From: Marinobacter sp. JH2
Lineage (GTDB): Bacteria > Pseudomonadota > Gammaproteobacteria > Pseudomonadales > Oleiphilaceae
DNA length: 64,000 nt
Direction: 5' to 3'
Assembly (NCBI RefSeq): GCF_004353225.1
Contig: NZ_CP037934.1
Coordinates: 2,046,001-2,110,000 of the forward strand
A model generated the notes under the pieces. That model worked only from the letters and a program-made list of their open reading frames with translations, was not told the DNA's origin and searched no databases. Positions 17,548 to 27,540 of the stretch are shown piece by piece. The translations under genes and the position numbers were made by a program. Position 1 is the first letter of the stretch. The number at the start of each line of letters is the position of its first letter.

Positions 17548-20037
17548 CTACAAAGGAGCGTTTTCGATGCGCTCCCACATACGAAGATAAGCTTCAGCGG
17601 AGGTAAACAACTGATTCACGGCTTCGTCCACGCTTTCTTTTGGACGGTCGGCATTTAGGATCATGTCGGCGATTTGGTCGGGGTAGAGGCCGTAATGTGC
17701 GATTCCGCGGCCATCGTAAAGACCAAATTCACGATCACCGGTTTTTTGTTTGTTCAAGATGACACGGCCGTCAACAGATTCGAACGGATACAGGCGAGTA
17801 TCTTCTTCAGGTGTGCCTGGGTTACCCGGCAGTGCTGCGATGCCATTCACATCGGTGGCAAAACCAGCACCACCAAAGGGCCCAACTTTGAATCGGTCCG
17901 CACGTGGGCGATTGCCATTTGCTATCAGCGAGTCCACCCAGCCTTCACGGGTACCACCAAATGAAGCAGCAATGCCGCCCTGTTCTGCGATCCGATCACG
18001 CAGAGCTTCGGTGCCGCCCCAACCGCCATGACTGTTGATTACCGGATAATCCAATCGACCGGTGATATCAAGAATACGAGCGGCTGCTTTACGGCTGATG
18101 TGGTCGGTTTCGATCATCATCTTACGGCGCACCAGCTCTTGAATCAGGAAGTCACCCAAGTCTGTCAGGCCGCGACGATTGCAAAGATGATCAGTGCCTC
18201 TGCGCGGGTCCATTTCTTTCATTTCTTCAGGGGTTTCCGGGAAGCGGTCACCGAAATAGTCCATCTGGAACAGCAACTGGTCGATGATTCCGAAAGGCTG
18301 CATAGCTGCGTTCTGATCCGGCTCATCGCCCACAAACTCGGTGCCTTCCGGGCACTCTTCGTATTCAACGAGATGGCCGGTTTCCAACATGTTGCCCACA
18401 GTCAGAACAGGGCCAATACCAATACCAGAGCTCAAGTCTGGCAAGTGCCCACCAAAGGCGTTATCAAACTTGTGTACAGGGAAGATGTTGCGTACTCCAA
18501 GCTGATAGAGCTGATCCAACCCCTCGACAACATCTTGGCGGGTGCATTCAGCGATACCCAAAAACTCTCCACAACTGAGCACCTTGGACATCTCGACACC
18601 AAGGACCACCGCCAACTTCCCATCAGCAATCACGTTACGCGCTTGGTTTGAACTGGTCACGATCTGAAACCAACCTTCACCGGGCCCGCCGTGCTGGGCA
18701 TCAATGTAATCCTGCATTTCATACATGCGCTGGATCTGAAGAAGTATTGCTTCCATCGGGTCACAGTCATTCTGTTTCTGCGGATTTATTCCACACAGAA
18801 TTTCGTTGTGAACCAGATGGTTAACAAGGATTTTCATACCAGACAGGTGGGCTCGTTCCATCCACCGGTAGTAACTTTGGTGATGCTGCAACGAATTGTG
18901 ACGGGGCCAGTCATTGAAACTCGGCCAGCCTTGCGTGTCATGAAGCCCAGTGCCGGATGTCACCAGTTCTACGAATCCAGTCGCGCCCCAGGGACCGTGA
19001 ACCGCTTCGCAGTCTTCGAGGGCATGAGTGACGCCGAACCGGTGGAAGGGGGCGCCGTAGTTAACTCGCCCCCCAATGAATTCATAGGCAGAGATATGGG
19101 AGTGGGTATCGACATAGCCGTAGATATCGTCTTGATCGAGGCCCTTAATATTTTTGAAGCGATCCACCTCTTTGAGGTAGATGGCTGGGCCTCGCTCATC
19201 GACAATTTCCAAGCCCAAATCGGCTTCCGGATAAGCCTCGCACCCTTTTACTTCTTGCAGAGTAAACGTGTTCGTCGCATCCCGGAGCGATGGAGACTTT
19301 AGGGTCAACCCTCCTTCTGTAACGGTAAGAAGCAACCCGGTGACATCTGAAGCCAGGGTATAGGTATCGGTACCTTCGAATTTATTGAGATTCCAAACAG
19401 CCAGATCGTTGGGGCTGTTTACTGCAGCCAGAGTGGGTCGAACATCTGTGTTCGCCAACTGCCCCCCGGTGAAATTCAAGCTTTCGCCCAGATCACGAAG
19501 AATGCCTCCAAGAGGCGCAACCGGATCCAGAACCAGATTAAGCGTGTCTCCGAGCCCCGACACCAAGTAACTCAGTTCACCGATAAACTGCCCACTCGCA
19601 TCCAGGAACTCGCCCCCGGGGTCACTAATCCCCAACAGCTCGAACTGCCCCACTTGGGTTTCTTCACGAGAAAAGTCAGCCATCAAAAGGTAGGAGCCCA
19701 GCCGCGTGGGCCGCATAGTGAAGCTTGCCGCTTCGGAAGGATTCGTAGTGACACCGTACTCGCCGCCATTCACTTTCGCGACGTACACTCCGTTCGACTC
19801 AAGACTGTAACAGCCGTTGGCAAACTGGTAGCGCGTATTTTCCCACTGATATACGGCCTTTTGGGTTTCGTCCGTTTGAGGGGGCATCACCTCTGGAGTC
19901 ACTTGTTCATCGGTCGTGCGGTTACTTGCCTCGTCCGCTCCCGAGCCACCATCTCCGCCGCCACACCCCGATAGAGCCAACGCCATTCCGGTAAACGCAA
20001 GACATGCCAGCCGACGCTGGCGAGAGTTCTCAGCCAC
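17548..20037 (-). CDS. Large M19 membrane dipeptidase-like lipoprotein
   Basis: The GTG at 20037 is taken as the start because AAGGAG stands six bases upstream; an in-frame GTG at 20082 has no ribosome site. The 829-residue product begins with a lipoprotein signal (cysteine 25, ALSGC). Residues about 30-270 are an N-terminal region of unknown type. From about 280 on it resembles peptidase family M19/amidohydrolases: VDTHSH and ETDHIS supply metal-ligand-type residues, with further features SHGGWGG and GIAHYGLYPDQIADM. Typical M19 enzymes have 350-450 residues, so the N-terminal extension is unusual. Its neighbour is the beta-helix/cytochrome gene, which suggests a shared envelope process. Confidence 0.7.
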   Translation of the reverse strand: MAENSRQRRLACLAFTGMALALSGCGGGDGGSGADEASNRTTDEQVTPEVMPPQTDETQKAVYQWENTRYQFANGCYSLESNGVYVAKVNGGEYGVTTNPSEAASFTMRPTRLGSYLLMADFSREETQVGQFELLGISDPGGEFLDASGQFIGELSYLVSGLGDTLNLVLDPVAPLGGILRDLGESLNFTGGQLANTDVRPTLAAVNSPNDLAVWNLNKFEGTDTYTLASDVTGLLLTVTEGGLTLKSPSLRDATNTFTLQEVKGCEAYPEADLGLEIVDERGPAIYLKEVDRFKNIKGLDQDDIYGYVDTHSHISAYEFIGGRVNYGAPFHRFGVTHALEDCEAVHGPWGATGFVELVTSGTGLHDTQGWPSFNDWPRHNSLQHHQSYYRWMERAHLSGMKILVNHLVHNEILCGINPQKQNDCDPMEAILLQIQRMYEMQDYIDAQHGGPGEGWFQIVTSSNQARNVIADGKLAVVLGVEMSKVLSCGEFLGIAECTRQDVVEGLDQLYQLGVRNIFPVHKFDNAFGGHLPDLSSGIGIGPVLTVGNMLETGHLVEYEECPEGTEFVGDEPDQNAAMQPFGIIDQLLFQMDYFGDRFPETPEEMKEMDPRRGTDHLCNRRGLTDLGDFLIQELVRRKMMIETDHISRKAAARILDITGRLDYPVINSHGGWGGTEALRDRIAEQGGIAASFGGTREGWVDSLIANGNRPRADRFKVGPFGGAGFATDVNGIAALPGNPGTPEEDTRLYPFESVDGRVILNKQKTGDREFGLYDGRGIAHYGLYPDQIADMILNADRPKESVDEAVNQLFTSAEAYLRMWERIENAPL

Positions 20038-20331
20038 TGCACACTCCTTCTTGGGGTATCCCCTTATTGTTTTATTTAACACTACGACGTGTCAGCTTTC
20101 TGCGCAGTATAATCTCACTCCATTAACTGACGCTTACTTTTCGAGCTCTTTTTCCGGTCATATCAGGCCTAACTGCAAAAAATGAGCAGGAAACTGTGAT
20201 CCAATCGCTAGAAAAAACAGTCAAATAATGATTTGAGATGGACCTTTTAATGCAATGCAGATGTGGCTAATCCGCTATTTTTCGGCACTAAAAATGAGAT
20301 GCGCGTGCAGTTGGAAGAAAATGTGGCGGGA
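20038..20331. other. Intergenic region upstream of the M19-like gene
   Basis: About 300 bases without a credible gene. On the minus strand a TATACT word (plus positions 20106-20111), about 69 bases before the GTG start, could serve as a -10 element, but no clear -35 was seen. Nothing else could be assigned. Confidence 0.4.
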
Positions 20332-20362
20332 GAGGCTCGGTCAGGCAATCTGGCCGAGCCTC
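20332..20362 (-). terminator. Hairpin after the PerM-like gene
   Basis: GAGGCTCGGTCA (20332-20343) and TGGCCGAGCCTC (20351-20362) pair over 11 of 12 positions around a 7-base loop, just beyond the stop codon of the minus-strand gene. There is no long T run immediately after it on the minus strand, so it may be an imperfect or factor-assisted terminator. Confidence 0.6.
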
Positions 20363-20367
20363 GTCGA

Positions 20368-21471
20368 TTATCGAGCGATGACTTTGTATACGGGACGAAG
20401 CTTAGGGATTTGTTTTAGTACTACTTGGATAACCGTCATCAAAGGAACGGCAAGAAGAACGCCTACCGGCCCCCACAGCCAACCCCAAAAGAAAATCGAG
20501 ATAAAAATAATGACGGGATTAATCGCCATGCGAAAACCATGAATCCATGGCTCGAGAAAAAATCCAACAATGGTCGTGAGCAGGATAAAACTTAACGGTG
20601 CCAACGCCATCATCCAAAGCGTATCGAGCGTCACCGCGGACACCAAGGCTAACAATGCAATGGTCAGCATGTTTCCGAGGTATGGAATAAATCTAGCCAA
20701 GCCGGCTACCAACCCCCACATGGCCGGGTCTGGCAAACCAATCGCCCAGCAAATCAGAGCAGTCAGTACGCCAACGGATGTATTACTCACGCCCAGAACC
20801 GCCAAATATTGTGCGATCTCACGCTGGGAATAATGGGTGATGCGTAATACCCTTCGACGCTGAGATGCTGGTAACTGCCGAGCAAAATTTCGAATCAACC
20901 GGTCGCCACTTACGAGCAAAAAATACGTTAATGCCAATGCCAATGCCAAACCGGCAACGCCGTCTCGCACTTTGGACACCATCTGACTTCGCCAAGAATC
21001 AGCAGCCAACACGACGGTTTTCGGCTTATCCTGACCACTGTCAGACAATCCTTCGACCGATTTTTCCACCTGCTCCGCCGAGCGGTTCACCTTGTCAATC
21101 TGACGCTTAATTTGACTGTCGCCCACTAACAAACGCGATATACCTTGCGGCGCTTTCTGCGCCCACTCCAAAGCTGGCGTTGCGACAGCAGCGCCAACGC
21201 CAACAATACCCGCCAAAACGAGCAGTACCAGGAGTAAAGAACTGACCGCTTTCGGTATGTGGAACTTCAGGTAAGCCCGCTGAACAAAAGGAGACAAAAA
21301 CAAACTGGCAAGCACCGCCAACACAATCGGTAATATGATTTGGTGCGCAATGTACAGCGTGTAAAGGATACCCAGCGCGAACAGCCCATAAATAGGCGTG
21401 GATAAACCAGCAAAAGCGCTGCTTTTCTGCTGAGGCTCAGCGGCTTTGCCCGTATGTGGCGACTCCTCCAT
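20368..21471 (-). CDS. AI-2E/PerM family transporter
   Basis: The protein has 367 residues from the ATG at 21471, preceded by GGGAGA. It has the typical layout of the AI-2E exporter/PerM family: paired hydrophobic helices at the N-terminus (about 25-95), a middle soluble stretch (about 95-175), then a cluster of five or so helices ending in FISIFFWGWLWGPVGVLLAVPL, the family hallmark. Substrate cannot be told from sequence. It is a single-gene unit with a terminator-like hairpin beyond its stop. Confidence 0.85.
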   Translation of the reverse strand: MEESPHTGKAAEPQQKSSAFAGLSTPIYGLFALGILYTLYIAHQIILPIVLAVLASLFLSPFVQRAYLKFHIPKAVSSLLLVLLVLAGIVGVGAAVATPALEWAQKAPQGISRLLVGDSQIKRQIDKVNRSAEQVEKSVEGLSDSGQDKPKTVVLAADSWRSQMVSKVRDGVAGLALALALTYFLLVSGDRLIRNFARQLPASQRRRVLRITHYSQREIAQYLAVLGVSNTSVGVLTALICWAIGLPDPAMWGLVAGLARFIPYLGNMLTIALLALVSAVTLDTLWMMALAPLSFILLTTIVGFFLEPWIHGFRMAINPVIIFISIFFWGWLWGPVGVLLAVPLMTVIQVVLKQIPKLRPVYKVIAR

Positions 21472-21695
21472 GAAACACTGTCTCCCGTCGTGGATTCCGG
21501 ATGAAAAACACAGTCTAACGCTCTCAGTCACCCAACGCATTGTTGATTTTTGCGAGTGGCCTACTTGGGAAGGACTAACCCATCTCTACAATAGCTCGTG
21601 CCCCCCCCTGACGACGATCACGACCGACACAACGACCCGGTTGATGTCGTCACTTAGATCAAGCCAGAGATTATCACTGAAGAAAGGGGTTACAG

Positions 21696-22601
21696 TTACT
21701 GTGTCGCTAGCAAGCGAATGGCGCTGGCAGCCGCAGAGGTTCGGTTTTCGACACCCAGCTTTCGGAATACTTGTTCCAGATGCTTGTTCACAGTTCGCGG
21801 GCTCATCTCAAGAATCTGTGCTATCTCCCGGTTGGTCTTGCCATTAGCGATCCACAACAGTACGTCGGACTCCCTAAGTGTCAGCTGGAAGCGCTCTCTT
21901 AAGGCCGCGGTGGCGTTAGATTGGTTCTGTGGTGTTTTCAGCCGAAGCAGATACTCGCGACCATCCACCAATGCCAAGTACTCGACCGAATGCTCGGCAT
22001 CCATAGCCTGAAGCGGCATCTGATGCCCAGCTTCCAGGTTGTGGCCGAGCCATTCTGAGAGCTTGGTGCGGATTGTTTGAAAGTCCGGGTGGCCGGTGTC
22101 GGGCAGACATCGACACACATGGGGAGTACCCCAAAGCAAATTTCCTTCCCGATCCACTGCAAAGAGATTCTGGCCAGCCGTATCCAGCGCCGTCCGCGCG
22201 CTTCGCGTCATCCGGGCGTTGGCCAGATGCACATCCATGCGTGCCAAAAGCTCAGTGGTGTTGATGGGCTTGGTGGCATAGTCGACCCCCCCGGCTTTCA
22301 GGCCCATCACTACATGCTCGGTATCACTCAGGCCGGTCATAAAAATGATGGGAATATCGGTGAAGGCCGGATTTTCTTTCAGTCGCCTGCAGGTTTCGAA
22401 GCCGTCCATGTTAGGCATGAGTGCATCCATGAGCACAACATCCGGAGTGATGTTCTGACTAATGGTCAGGGCCTGGTTGCCTTCCAGCGCCACCAGAACA
22501 GTCATACCCGCTTCCTCGAGCGCATCGCTGATCATTCGGATAGAGTCAATCGCATCATCCACGACCATAACAACGGTTTTCCGGTCATCATGAGGCTTCA
22601 T
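21696..22601 (-). CDS. LuxR-type response regulator, partner of the NCS1-histidine kinase
   Basis: The protein has 301 residues. A receiver domain occupies about 8-125, with the acidic pair DD (15-16) and the phospho-acceptor aspartate 59 in VVLMDALMP. A PAS-like middle segment (about 135-225) contains NLFAVDREGNLLWGTP. The C-terminal LuxR/NarL helix-turn-helix (about 235-300) has LTLRESDVLLWIANGKTNREI. Its start lies inside the last 14 bases of the kinase gene, so the two are translated together. By its position it should control the divergent amide uptake and degradation operon. Confidence 0.88.
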   Translation of the reverse strand: MKPHDDRKTVVMVVDDAIDSIRMISDALEEAGMTVLVALEGNQALTISQNITPDVVLMDALMPNMDGFETCRRLKENPAFTDIPIIFMTGLSDTEHVVMGLKAGGVDYATKPINTTELLARMDVHLANARMTRSARTALDTAGQNLFAVDREGNLLWGTPHVCRCLPDTGHPDFQTIRTKLSEWLGHNLEAGHQMPLQAMDAEHSVEYLALVDGREYLLRLKTPQNQSNATAALRERFQLTLRESDVLLWIANGKTNREIAQILEMSPRTVNKHLEQVFRKLGVENRTSAAASAIRLLATQ

Positions 22602-25600
22602 GTTCAGCTACCTTCAAAAGTTCAATTATTTTCGCAAACTGGAAATCGTTGGTGAGGCTGGTCAGCTCACGAGTGAAACGCTCGTGAGCCTCACCGTTGT
22701 GTTTCAAACCATGCAAAATTTCCAGAAGCCCCTTGCGATGGCCAATTCGAGCCAGGTTAGCCAGAGCTACCCGTTGCGCCATTTCCGGGAGCGGAAAATC
22801 GCCGTCTTCGTGCAGTTCGAGTGAAGCCAATGGCTCGGCGCACTTTTCGAAGCACCATTCCACGCCCAGTACACGAGCAATCACGTCTAGAAGTAAGTTC
22901 AGTCGCACGGGCTTGATGATGTAGTCATCATAGAGTGGTGTAGATTCCACTGGGTGGTGCCCTTCGTTAGCATCGGCGGACACCATGACGACCGGCATAG
23001 TATACGTTTGTGCGCGTAACTGCTCGAGAACTTCCCAGCCTGTCAGCCCCGGCATGGACACGTCCATCAAAACGAGGTCCGGTCGTTCTGTTTCAACAGT
23101 CTCCAGAACTTTAAGAGCATTGCCGATATCGCTAATTTCGAAGCCAAGGGGCGACAACATAGCACGAATAACCTGGCGGCTTGAGGGATCGTCGTCGACC
23201 AGAAGGACTTTGCGCCGGACTCCATGATAACCAAAAATCCGGCGGGCCGGTGCGGAGATAGAGCGCGGGGAAAAACTGTGAACGCTGGATAGCATCAGAC
23301 TGACCTTGAAGGTGCTGCCAACACCCAACTCGCTGTCGACGTTAATGTCACCACCCATAATTTCAGTGAGAAGGCGAGTGATCGTAAGGCCGAGGCCAGT
23401 GCCTATACGGCTTTCCCCGGGGATACGAATACGCTCAAAGGGTCGGAAAATACGTTCCATGTTCTCAGTTGCAATGCCCTCACCTGAGTCCCGAACGGTA
23501 AATTCTGCCACCTGACTGCGGTAACGCAATGTCAAAGAGACGGTTCCGCGATCCGTATACTTGATGGCGTTGGACAGCAGGTTGATCAGTATCTGGCGTA
23601 GACGCTTTTCATCCGTGGTCACCACTTCCGGCAATGGGTACGGGCAGTGATAGTCGAATTTCAATCCCTTCTCTTCAGCCTGCAAGCGGAACATAGTAAC
23701 CAGTTGTTCCATGAGCAGTCCGATACGCACCTGATCCCGATGAAGATCAAGCCGCCCAGCTTCGATCTTGGAAATGTCCAGAAGCCCCTCAATCAAGTCA
23801 GCCAGGTATTCTCCGCTATTGCGAATAACGCCCACGGCCTCTTTCCGGTGAGGTGGTATCGCTTCATCGTGCTCCAGCAACTGGGCATAACCCAAGATTG
23901 AATTGAGCGGGGACCGAAGTTCGTGGCTTATACCCGTCAGGTAACGACTCTTGGCACCATTAGCTGCCTCCGCTTGCTCTTTAGCCTCCTGTAAAGCTTG
24001 ATCAGTTCTTTTGTGAGCACCGATTTCTTCCGTTAGCAACCGATTTTGCCGCCGAGATTCTTCCTCAGCGACCACCCTGCTCTCGTGGGCCAGCACAAAG
24101 AGCCAGCAGATTACTCCGGTAACGATGAGAAGTATGAAGAAGACTTTCCACAAGGTAATCGACAACACCAGAGCTTCAGGTGCCGATGCGACGGGTGTTT
24201 TAAGATAAATGAGCGACAACAGCAGCCCTGATAGACCATTAATCATCAGGAGAAGTGTCAGAAAATGACCAAGGCGAGAGCGCAGCTGGTTCAGAATAGC
24301 CTGCGGAAGCAGCCCGCTCAAAAACCCCTGAAGCTGATCATGATAACCGGCTCCAGGCTTACAGGCGTCGCCACAGCGAGCGTCCAACGAACAACATAAA
24401 GAGCATATCGTGCCAGCGTACACGGGGCAGTTGGTAACATCCTCAGGTTCGAAGTTGTGCTCACAAATGGTGCACTGCACCAATTGCTGGTCGGTGGCAA
24501 GAAGCTCAAAAGGGCGAGCGGTATAAAATCGCCCTTTCGTTTTCCAGGCAATCAGCGGTGCCGTTGCCAGGGCAACGCCCAGGGCAATAAAGTGCGACAG
24601 TGCCTGAGCATAGGTTCCAAAGGCGCCAGTATGGCAGGTAACACCTATCACCGAGGCCGCCAGCATAGCGCCCACACCTACGGGATTGATGTCATACAGG
24701 TGTGCCCGCTTGAACTCGATATGCGAAGGACTAAGGCCGAGCGGTTTGTTGATTACCAGGTCTGCCACCAATGCGCCGACCCAGGCGATGGCTATGATGC
24801 CGTAGAAACCTAATGTTTCCTCAAGTGCCCGATATACGCCCAACTCCATAACCAGCAACGCAATCGCCACGTTGAAGAATAGCCAGACCACGCGCCCCGG
24901 GTGACTATGGGTGAGACGCGAGAAGAAGTTTGACCAGGCAATAGAGCCGGCGTAGGCGTTCGTCACATTGATTTTCAATTGGCATAAAATCACGAAAATT
25001 CCCGCCATGACCAAAGCAACTTCCGGAGAATCTGTGACGTAATTAAACGCCACTAGGTACATCTGAGTTGGGTCGGCCGCCTCTGTTGCGGAAATGCCGT
25101 GATTGAGTGCCAATACCGCCAGAAATGAACCGGCCAGAATCTTGATCATCCCGATGACAATCCAGCCGGGCCCACCGGCCATGACGGCCAACCACCAGCG
25201 CCGCTTCTCCGGGGAATTTTTCGGTTCTGGAATAAAGCGAAGAAAGTCCACCTGTTCACCAACCTGTGCGATCAACGAAAAAACAACCGCCGCGGCCGCA
25301 CCGAAGGAGATGATATTAAGCCCTTGCCCGGCGACCGTGTTCAGCCCCTCGAACCGCGTCCAATCGGTCACGGAGGAGGCGTCTGCATAGATGATGAAGA
25401 CGAACGGCGTCAGTTGTAACAGGATCCATGCAGGCTGAGTCCAGACCTGAAATCGGCTGATCGTGGTAATGCCATGTATGACCAGGGGAATAATGACCAC
25501 AGCGCAGATCAGATAGCCGAACACCAAGGGAATATCGAACAGCATTTCGAGGGCCATGGCCATGATGGCGGCCTCAATGGCGAAAAATATGAACGTGAAA

Positions 25601-25971
25601 CTGGCGTAGATAAGCGATGTGATGGTTGATCCGATATAGCCAAATCCGGCGCCCCGCGTGAGGAGGTCAATATCCACCCCGTAGCGTGCCGCGTAGTAGC
25701 TGATTGGGATAACCGTTAGAAAGATCACGAGACTGACCGCAAGAATCGCAGCCACCGCATTATCAAAACCGTAGTACAAGGTGATGGAACCGCCGATCGC
25801 TTCCAGGGCCAGGAATGAAATCGCGCCCAGAGCGGTATTGGAGACCCGTGCTGCAGACCAACGCCGGGCACTCTTGGCTGTAAAGCGCAGAGCGTAGTCC
25901 TCGAGAGTTTGGTTAGCGACCCATTGGTTATATCGGCGCCTAACCCGGAAAATGTTTTGTCTTGCGGCCAT
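22588..25971 (-). CDS. NCS1 permease-histidine kinase-receiver hybrid sensor
   Basis: The start at 25971 follows CAAGGT by about five bases; an in-frame start at 26031 lacks a ribosome site. The 1127-residue product joins an NCS1 (cytosine/purine/allantoin class) permease of about 12 helices (residues 20-480), an eight-cysteine cluster (about 497-537, C-x2-C ... C-x2-CC ... C-x3-C), two more membrane helices (about 555-635), a coiled linker, a HisKA domain with H in SHELRSPLNS near 682, a HATPase (N box LINLLSNAIKYT, G boxes DSGEGI and GTGLGL) and a receiver (about 920-1035, aspartate near 970). A C-terminal tail follows. It resembles in design the transporter-kinase sensors CbrA and CrbS, which use a different permease family. 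The ligand is probably an amide, urea or related nitrogen compound, inferred from the neighbours. Confidence 0.9.
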   Translation of the reverse strand: MAARQNIFRVRRRYNQWVANQTLEDYALRFTAKSARRWSAARVSNTALGAISFLALEAIGGSITLYYGFDNAVAAILAVSLVIFLTVIPISYYAARYGVDIDLLTRGAGFGYIGSTITSLIYASFTFIFFAIEAAIMAMALEMLFDIPLVFGYLICAVVIIPLVIHGITTISRFQVWTQPAWILLQLTPFVFIIYADASSVTDWTRFEGLNTVAGQGLNIISFGAAAAVVFSLIAQVGEQVDFLRFIPEPKNSPEKRRWWLAVMAGGPGWIVIGMIKILAGSFLAVLALNHGISATEAADPTQMYLVAFNYVTDSPEVALVMAGIFVILCQLKINVTNAYAGSIAWSNFFSRLTHSHPGRVVWLFFNVAIALLVMELGVYRALEETLGFYGIIAIAWVGALVADLVINKPLGLSPSHIEFKRAHLYDINPVGVGAMLAASVIGVTCHTGAFGTYAQALSHFIALGVALATAPLIAWKTKGRFYTARPFELLATDQQLVQCTICEHNFEPEDVTNCPVYAGTICSLCCSLDARCGDACKPGAGYHDQLQGFLSGLLPQAILNQLRSRLGHFLTLLLMINGLSGLLLSLIYLKTPVASAPEALVLSITLWKVFFILLIVTGVICWLFVLAHESRVVAEEESRRQNRLLTEEIGAHKRTDQALQEAKEQAEAANGAKSRYLTGISHELRSPLNSILGYAQLLEHDEAIPPHRKEAVGVIRNSGEYLADLIEGLLDISKIEAGRLDLHRDQVRIGLLMEQLVTMFRLQAEEKGLKFDYHCPYPLPEVVTTDEKRLRQILINLLSNAIKYTDRGTVSLTLRYRSQVAEFTVRDSGEGIATENMERIFRPFERIRIPGESRIGTGLGLTITRLLTEIMGGDINVDSELGVGSTFKVSLMLSSVHSFSPRSISAPARRIFGYHGVRRKVLLVDDDPSSRQVIRAMLSPLGFEISDIGNALKVLETVETERPDLVLMDVSMPGLTGWEVLEQLRAQTYTMPVVMVSADANEGHHPVESTPLYDDYIIKPVRLNLLLDVIARVLGVEWCFEKCAEPLASLELHEDGDFPLPEMAQRVALANLARIGHRKGLLEILHGLKHNGEAHERFTRELTSLTNDFQFAKIIELLKVAEHEAS

Positions 25972-26125
25972 TGTTACCTTGCCCGGTTTTGGTGCAGTTC
26001 TGTGGTTCGGTGTGCTGGAATTGAAAAGCAATTCAAGTTCCGTGCCATAGCCTGCTGCACCAAAAAAAAACGGTCACCTGGGCCTTGAGCATCCGCGTTT
26101 TAGCCTGTGTTGCCTGCCATCGGAA

Positions 26126-26141
26126 TGCGTCAAATGACGTA
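26126..26141. promoter_or_regulatory. Candidate operator upstream of the amide operon (site A)
   Basis: TGCGTC-AAAT-GACGTA is a near-perfect inverted repeat (one mismatch) that lies 122 bases before the urtA-like start, in the divergent region shared with the sensor kinase. Three bases after it comes CGCTGGGG, then ATT and CGAAT. The same arrangement recurs upstream of fmdA (33343-33358). The likely binding protein is the LuxR-type regulator encoded at 21696-22601. Confidence 0.6.
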
Positions 26142-26262
26142 GTTCGCTGGGGCGATTGCCGAATGGGCTCCAATAGAGGGGCCAAGCAGAATGTTTGGGG
26201 TGGGCGCTGTGCTTCCGAATGGATGCGCAGCACCGGCTTTTCAAACACTGTGAGGATTCACC

Positions 26263-27531
26263 ATGGGTACAACAGATACAACCGCCATCGGGCGGTCAGA
26301 TGGTAAGGGGTCAGGGTTTCGAAAGAGCCTGATGACACTGGCGGCGTCCGTCATGCTGGCCACATCTGTACAAGCGGCCTCTCCAAGCACCGCTGAGGTC
26401 AACACCACAGGGTTAGCGGTTACGGACGACACGGTCACGGTCGGCATACTGCACTCGATTACCGGCACGATGGCAATCAGCGAAATTGGCTCAGTGCAGG
26501 CAGAAAAGCTCGCCATCGAACAGATTAACGCCTCCGGCGGTGTACTCGGTCGCCAGATTGAATTTGTCCAGGAAGACGGGGCCAGTGACTGGCCTACTTT
26601 TGCAGAAAAAACCCGTAAGTTGCTGCGTCAGGACAATGTAGCGGCTATTTTCGGTGCTTGGACCTCCGCATCGCGTAAAGCCATCCTGCCAGTGATTGAG
26701 CAGTTCAACGGCATGCTGTACTACCCCACTTTCTACGAGGGCCTGGAACAGTCCCCCAACGTTGTCTATACCGGGCAGGAAGCTACTCAGCAGATTCTCG
26801 CGAGCATCGACTGGGCAGTTGAAACCAAAGGTGCCAAGACATTCTATCTTTTGGGCTCGGATTATATCTGGCCACGTACCTCCAACAAGATTGCCCGCAA
26901 GCACATCGACAAGCTGGGTCTGAAAGTGGTGGGTGAAGAGTATTACCCACTGGGCCACACCCAGTTCAACTCGGTTATCAACAAGATCAAGCTCAAGAAG
27001 CCGGACGTTATCTTTGCGTCAGTCGTGGGCGGCTCCAACGTGGCGTTCTACAAGCAAATGAAAGCCGCTGGTGTTGATTTCACCGATGAGAAACCTCTGC
27101 TGCTGACCATCTCTGTGACCGAGGACGAAATCCGCGGTATCGGCGGTGAGAACGTAGAAGGTATCTACGCATCCATGAAGTACTTCCAGAGCTTGGACAA
27201 CGCCAACAACAAAGACTTCGTAGCAGCCTTCAAGGAAGCCTACGGCGATGACATGGTTATCGGTGATGTTACCCAGGCAGCCTATCTCGGCCCATGGTTG
27301 TGGAAAGCAGCGGTTGAAAAGGCCGGTTCCTTCGATATCGACAAGATCCGCGAAGAGTTCGCTGGCATTGAATTCGACAAGGCGCCAGAAGGCTATGTGC
27401 GTATCCACGAGAACCATCACCTGTGGTCCAAGACCCGCATCGGTCAGGCCCAGCTTGATGGCCAGTACAAAGTGGTTCACGAGACTGAAGAGCTGATGGA
27501 ACCCGACCCGTTCCCTGAAGGTTACCAGTAA
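26263..27531 (+). CDS. urtA: Urea/short-chain amide ABC transporter, substrate-binding protein
   Basis: The protein has 422 residues; the ATG at 26263 follows GAGGA. It carries a long N-terminal export signal (about 1-38, ending SVQAAS) and a type 1 periplasmic binding fold, beginning VTVGILHSITGTMAISE and including GASDWPTFAEKTRKLL. It is close to UrtA (urea) and to FmdD of methylotrophs (short amides and urea); sequence alone does not separate these. It heads the five-gene importer, and a perfect hairpin follows its stop, which fits higher expression of the binding protein. Confidence 0.88.
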   Translation: MGTTDTTAIGRSDGKGSGFRKSLMTLAASVMLATSVQAASPSTAEVNTTGLAVTDDTVTVGILHSITGTMAISEIGSVQAEKLAIEQINASGGVLGRQIEFVQEDGASDWPTFAEKTRKLLRQDNVAAIFGAWTSASRKAILPVIEQFNGMLYYPTFYEGLEQSPNVVYTGQEATQQILASIDWAVETKGAKTFYLLGSDYIWPRTSNKIARKHIDKLGLKVVGEEYYPLGHTQFNSVINKIKLKKPDVIFASVVGGSNVAFYKQMKAAGVDFTDEKPLLLTISVTEDEIRGIGGENVEGIYASMKYFQSLDNANNKDFVAAFKEAYGDDMVIGDVTQAAYLGPWLWKAAVEKAGSFDIDKIREEFAGIEFDKAPEGYVRIHENHHLWSKTRIGQAQLDGQYKVVHETEELMEPDPFPEGYQ

Positions 27532-27540
27532 GTTTGGATA

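Noticed and set aside
18028..18651. A 207-codon open frame antisense to the M19-like gene
   Set aside because: It is a shadow of a well-supported gene and shows no protein family features.
26195..26215. Possible sigma-54 promoter before urtA
   Set aside because: A GG-N10-GC spacing exists, but the bases around it do not match the TGGCAC and TTGC consensus.
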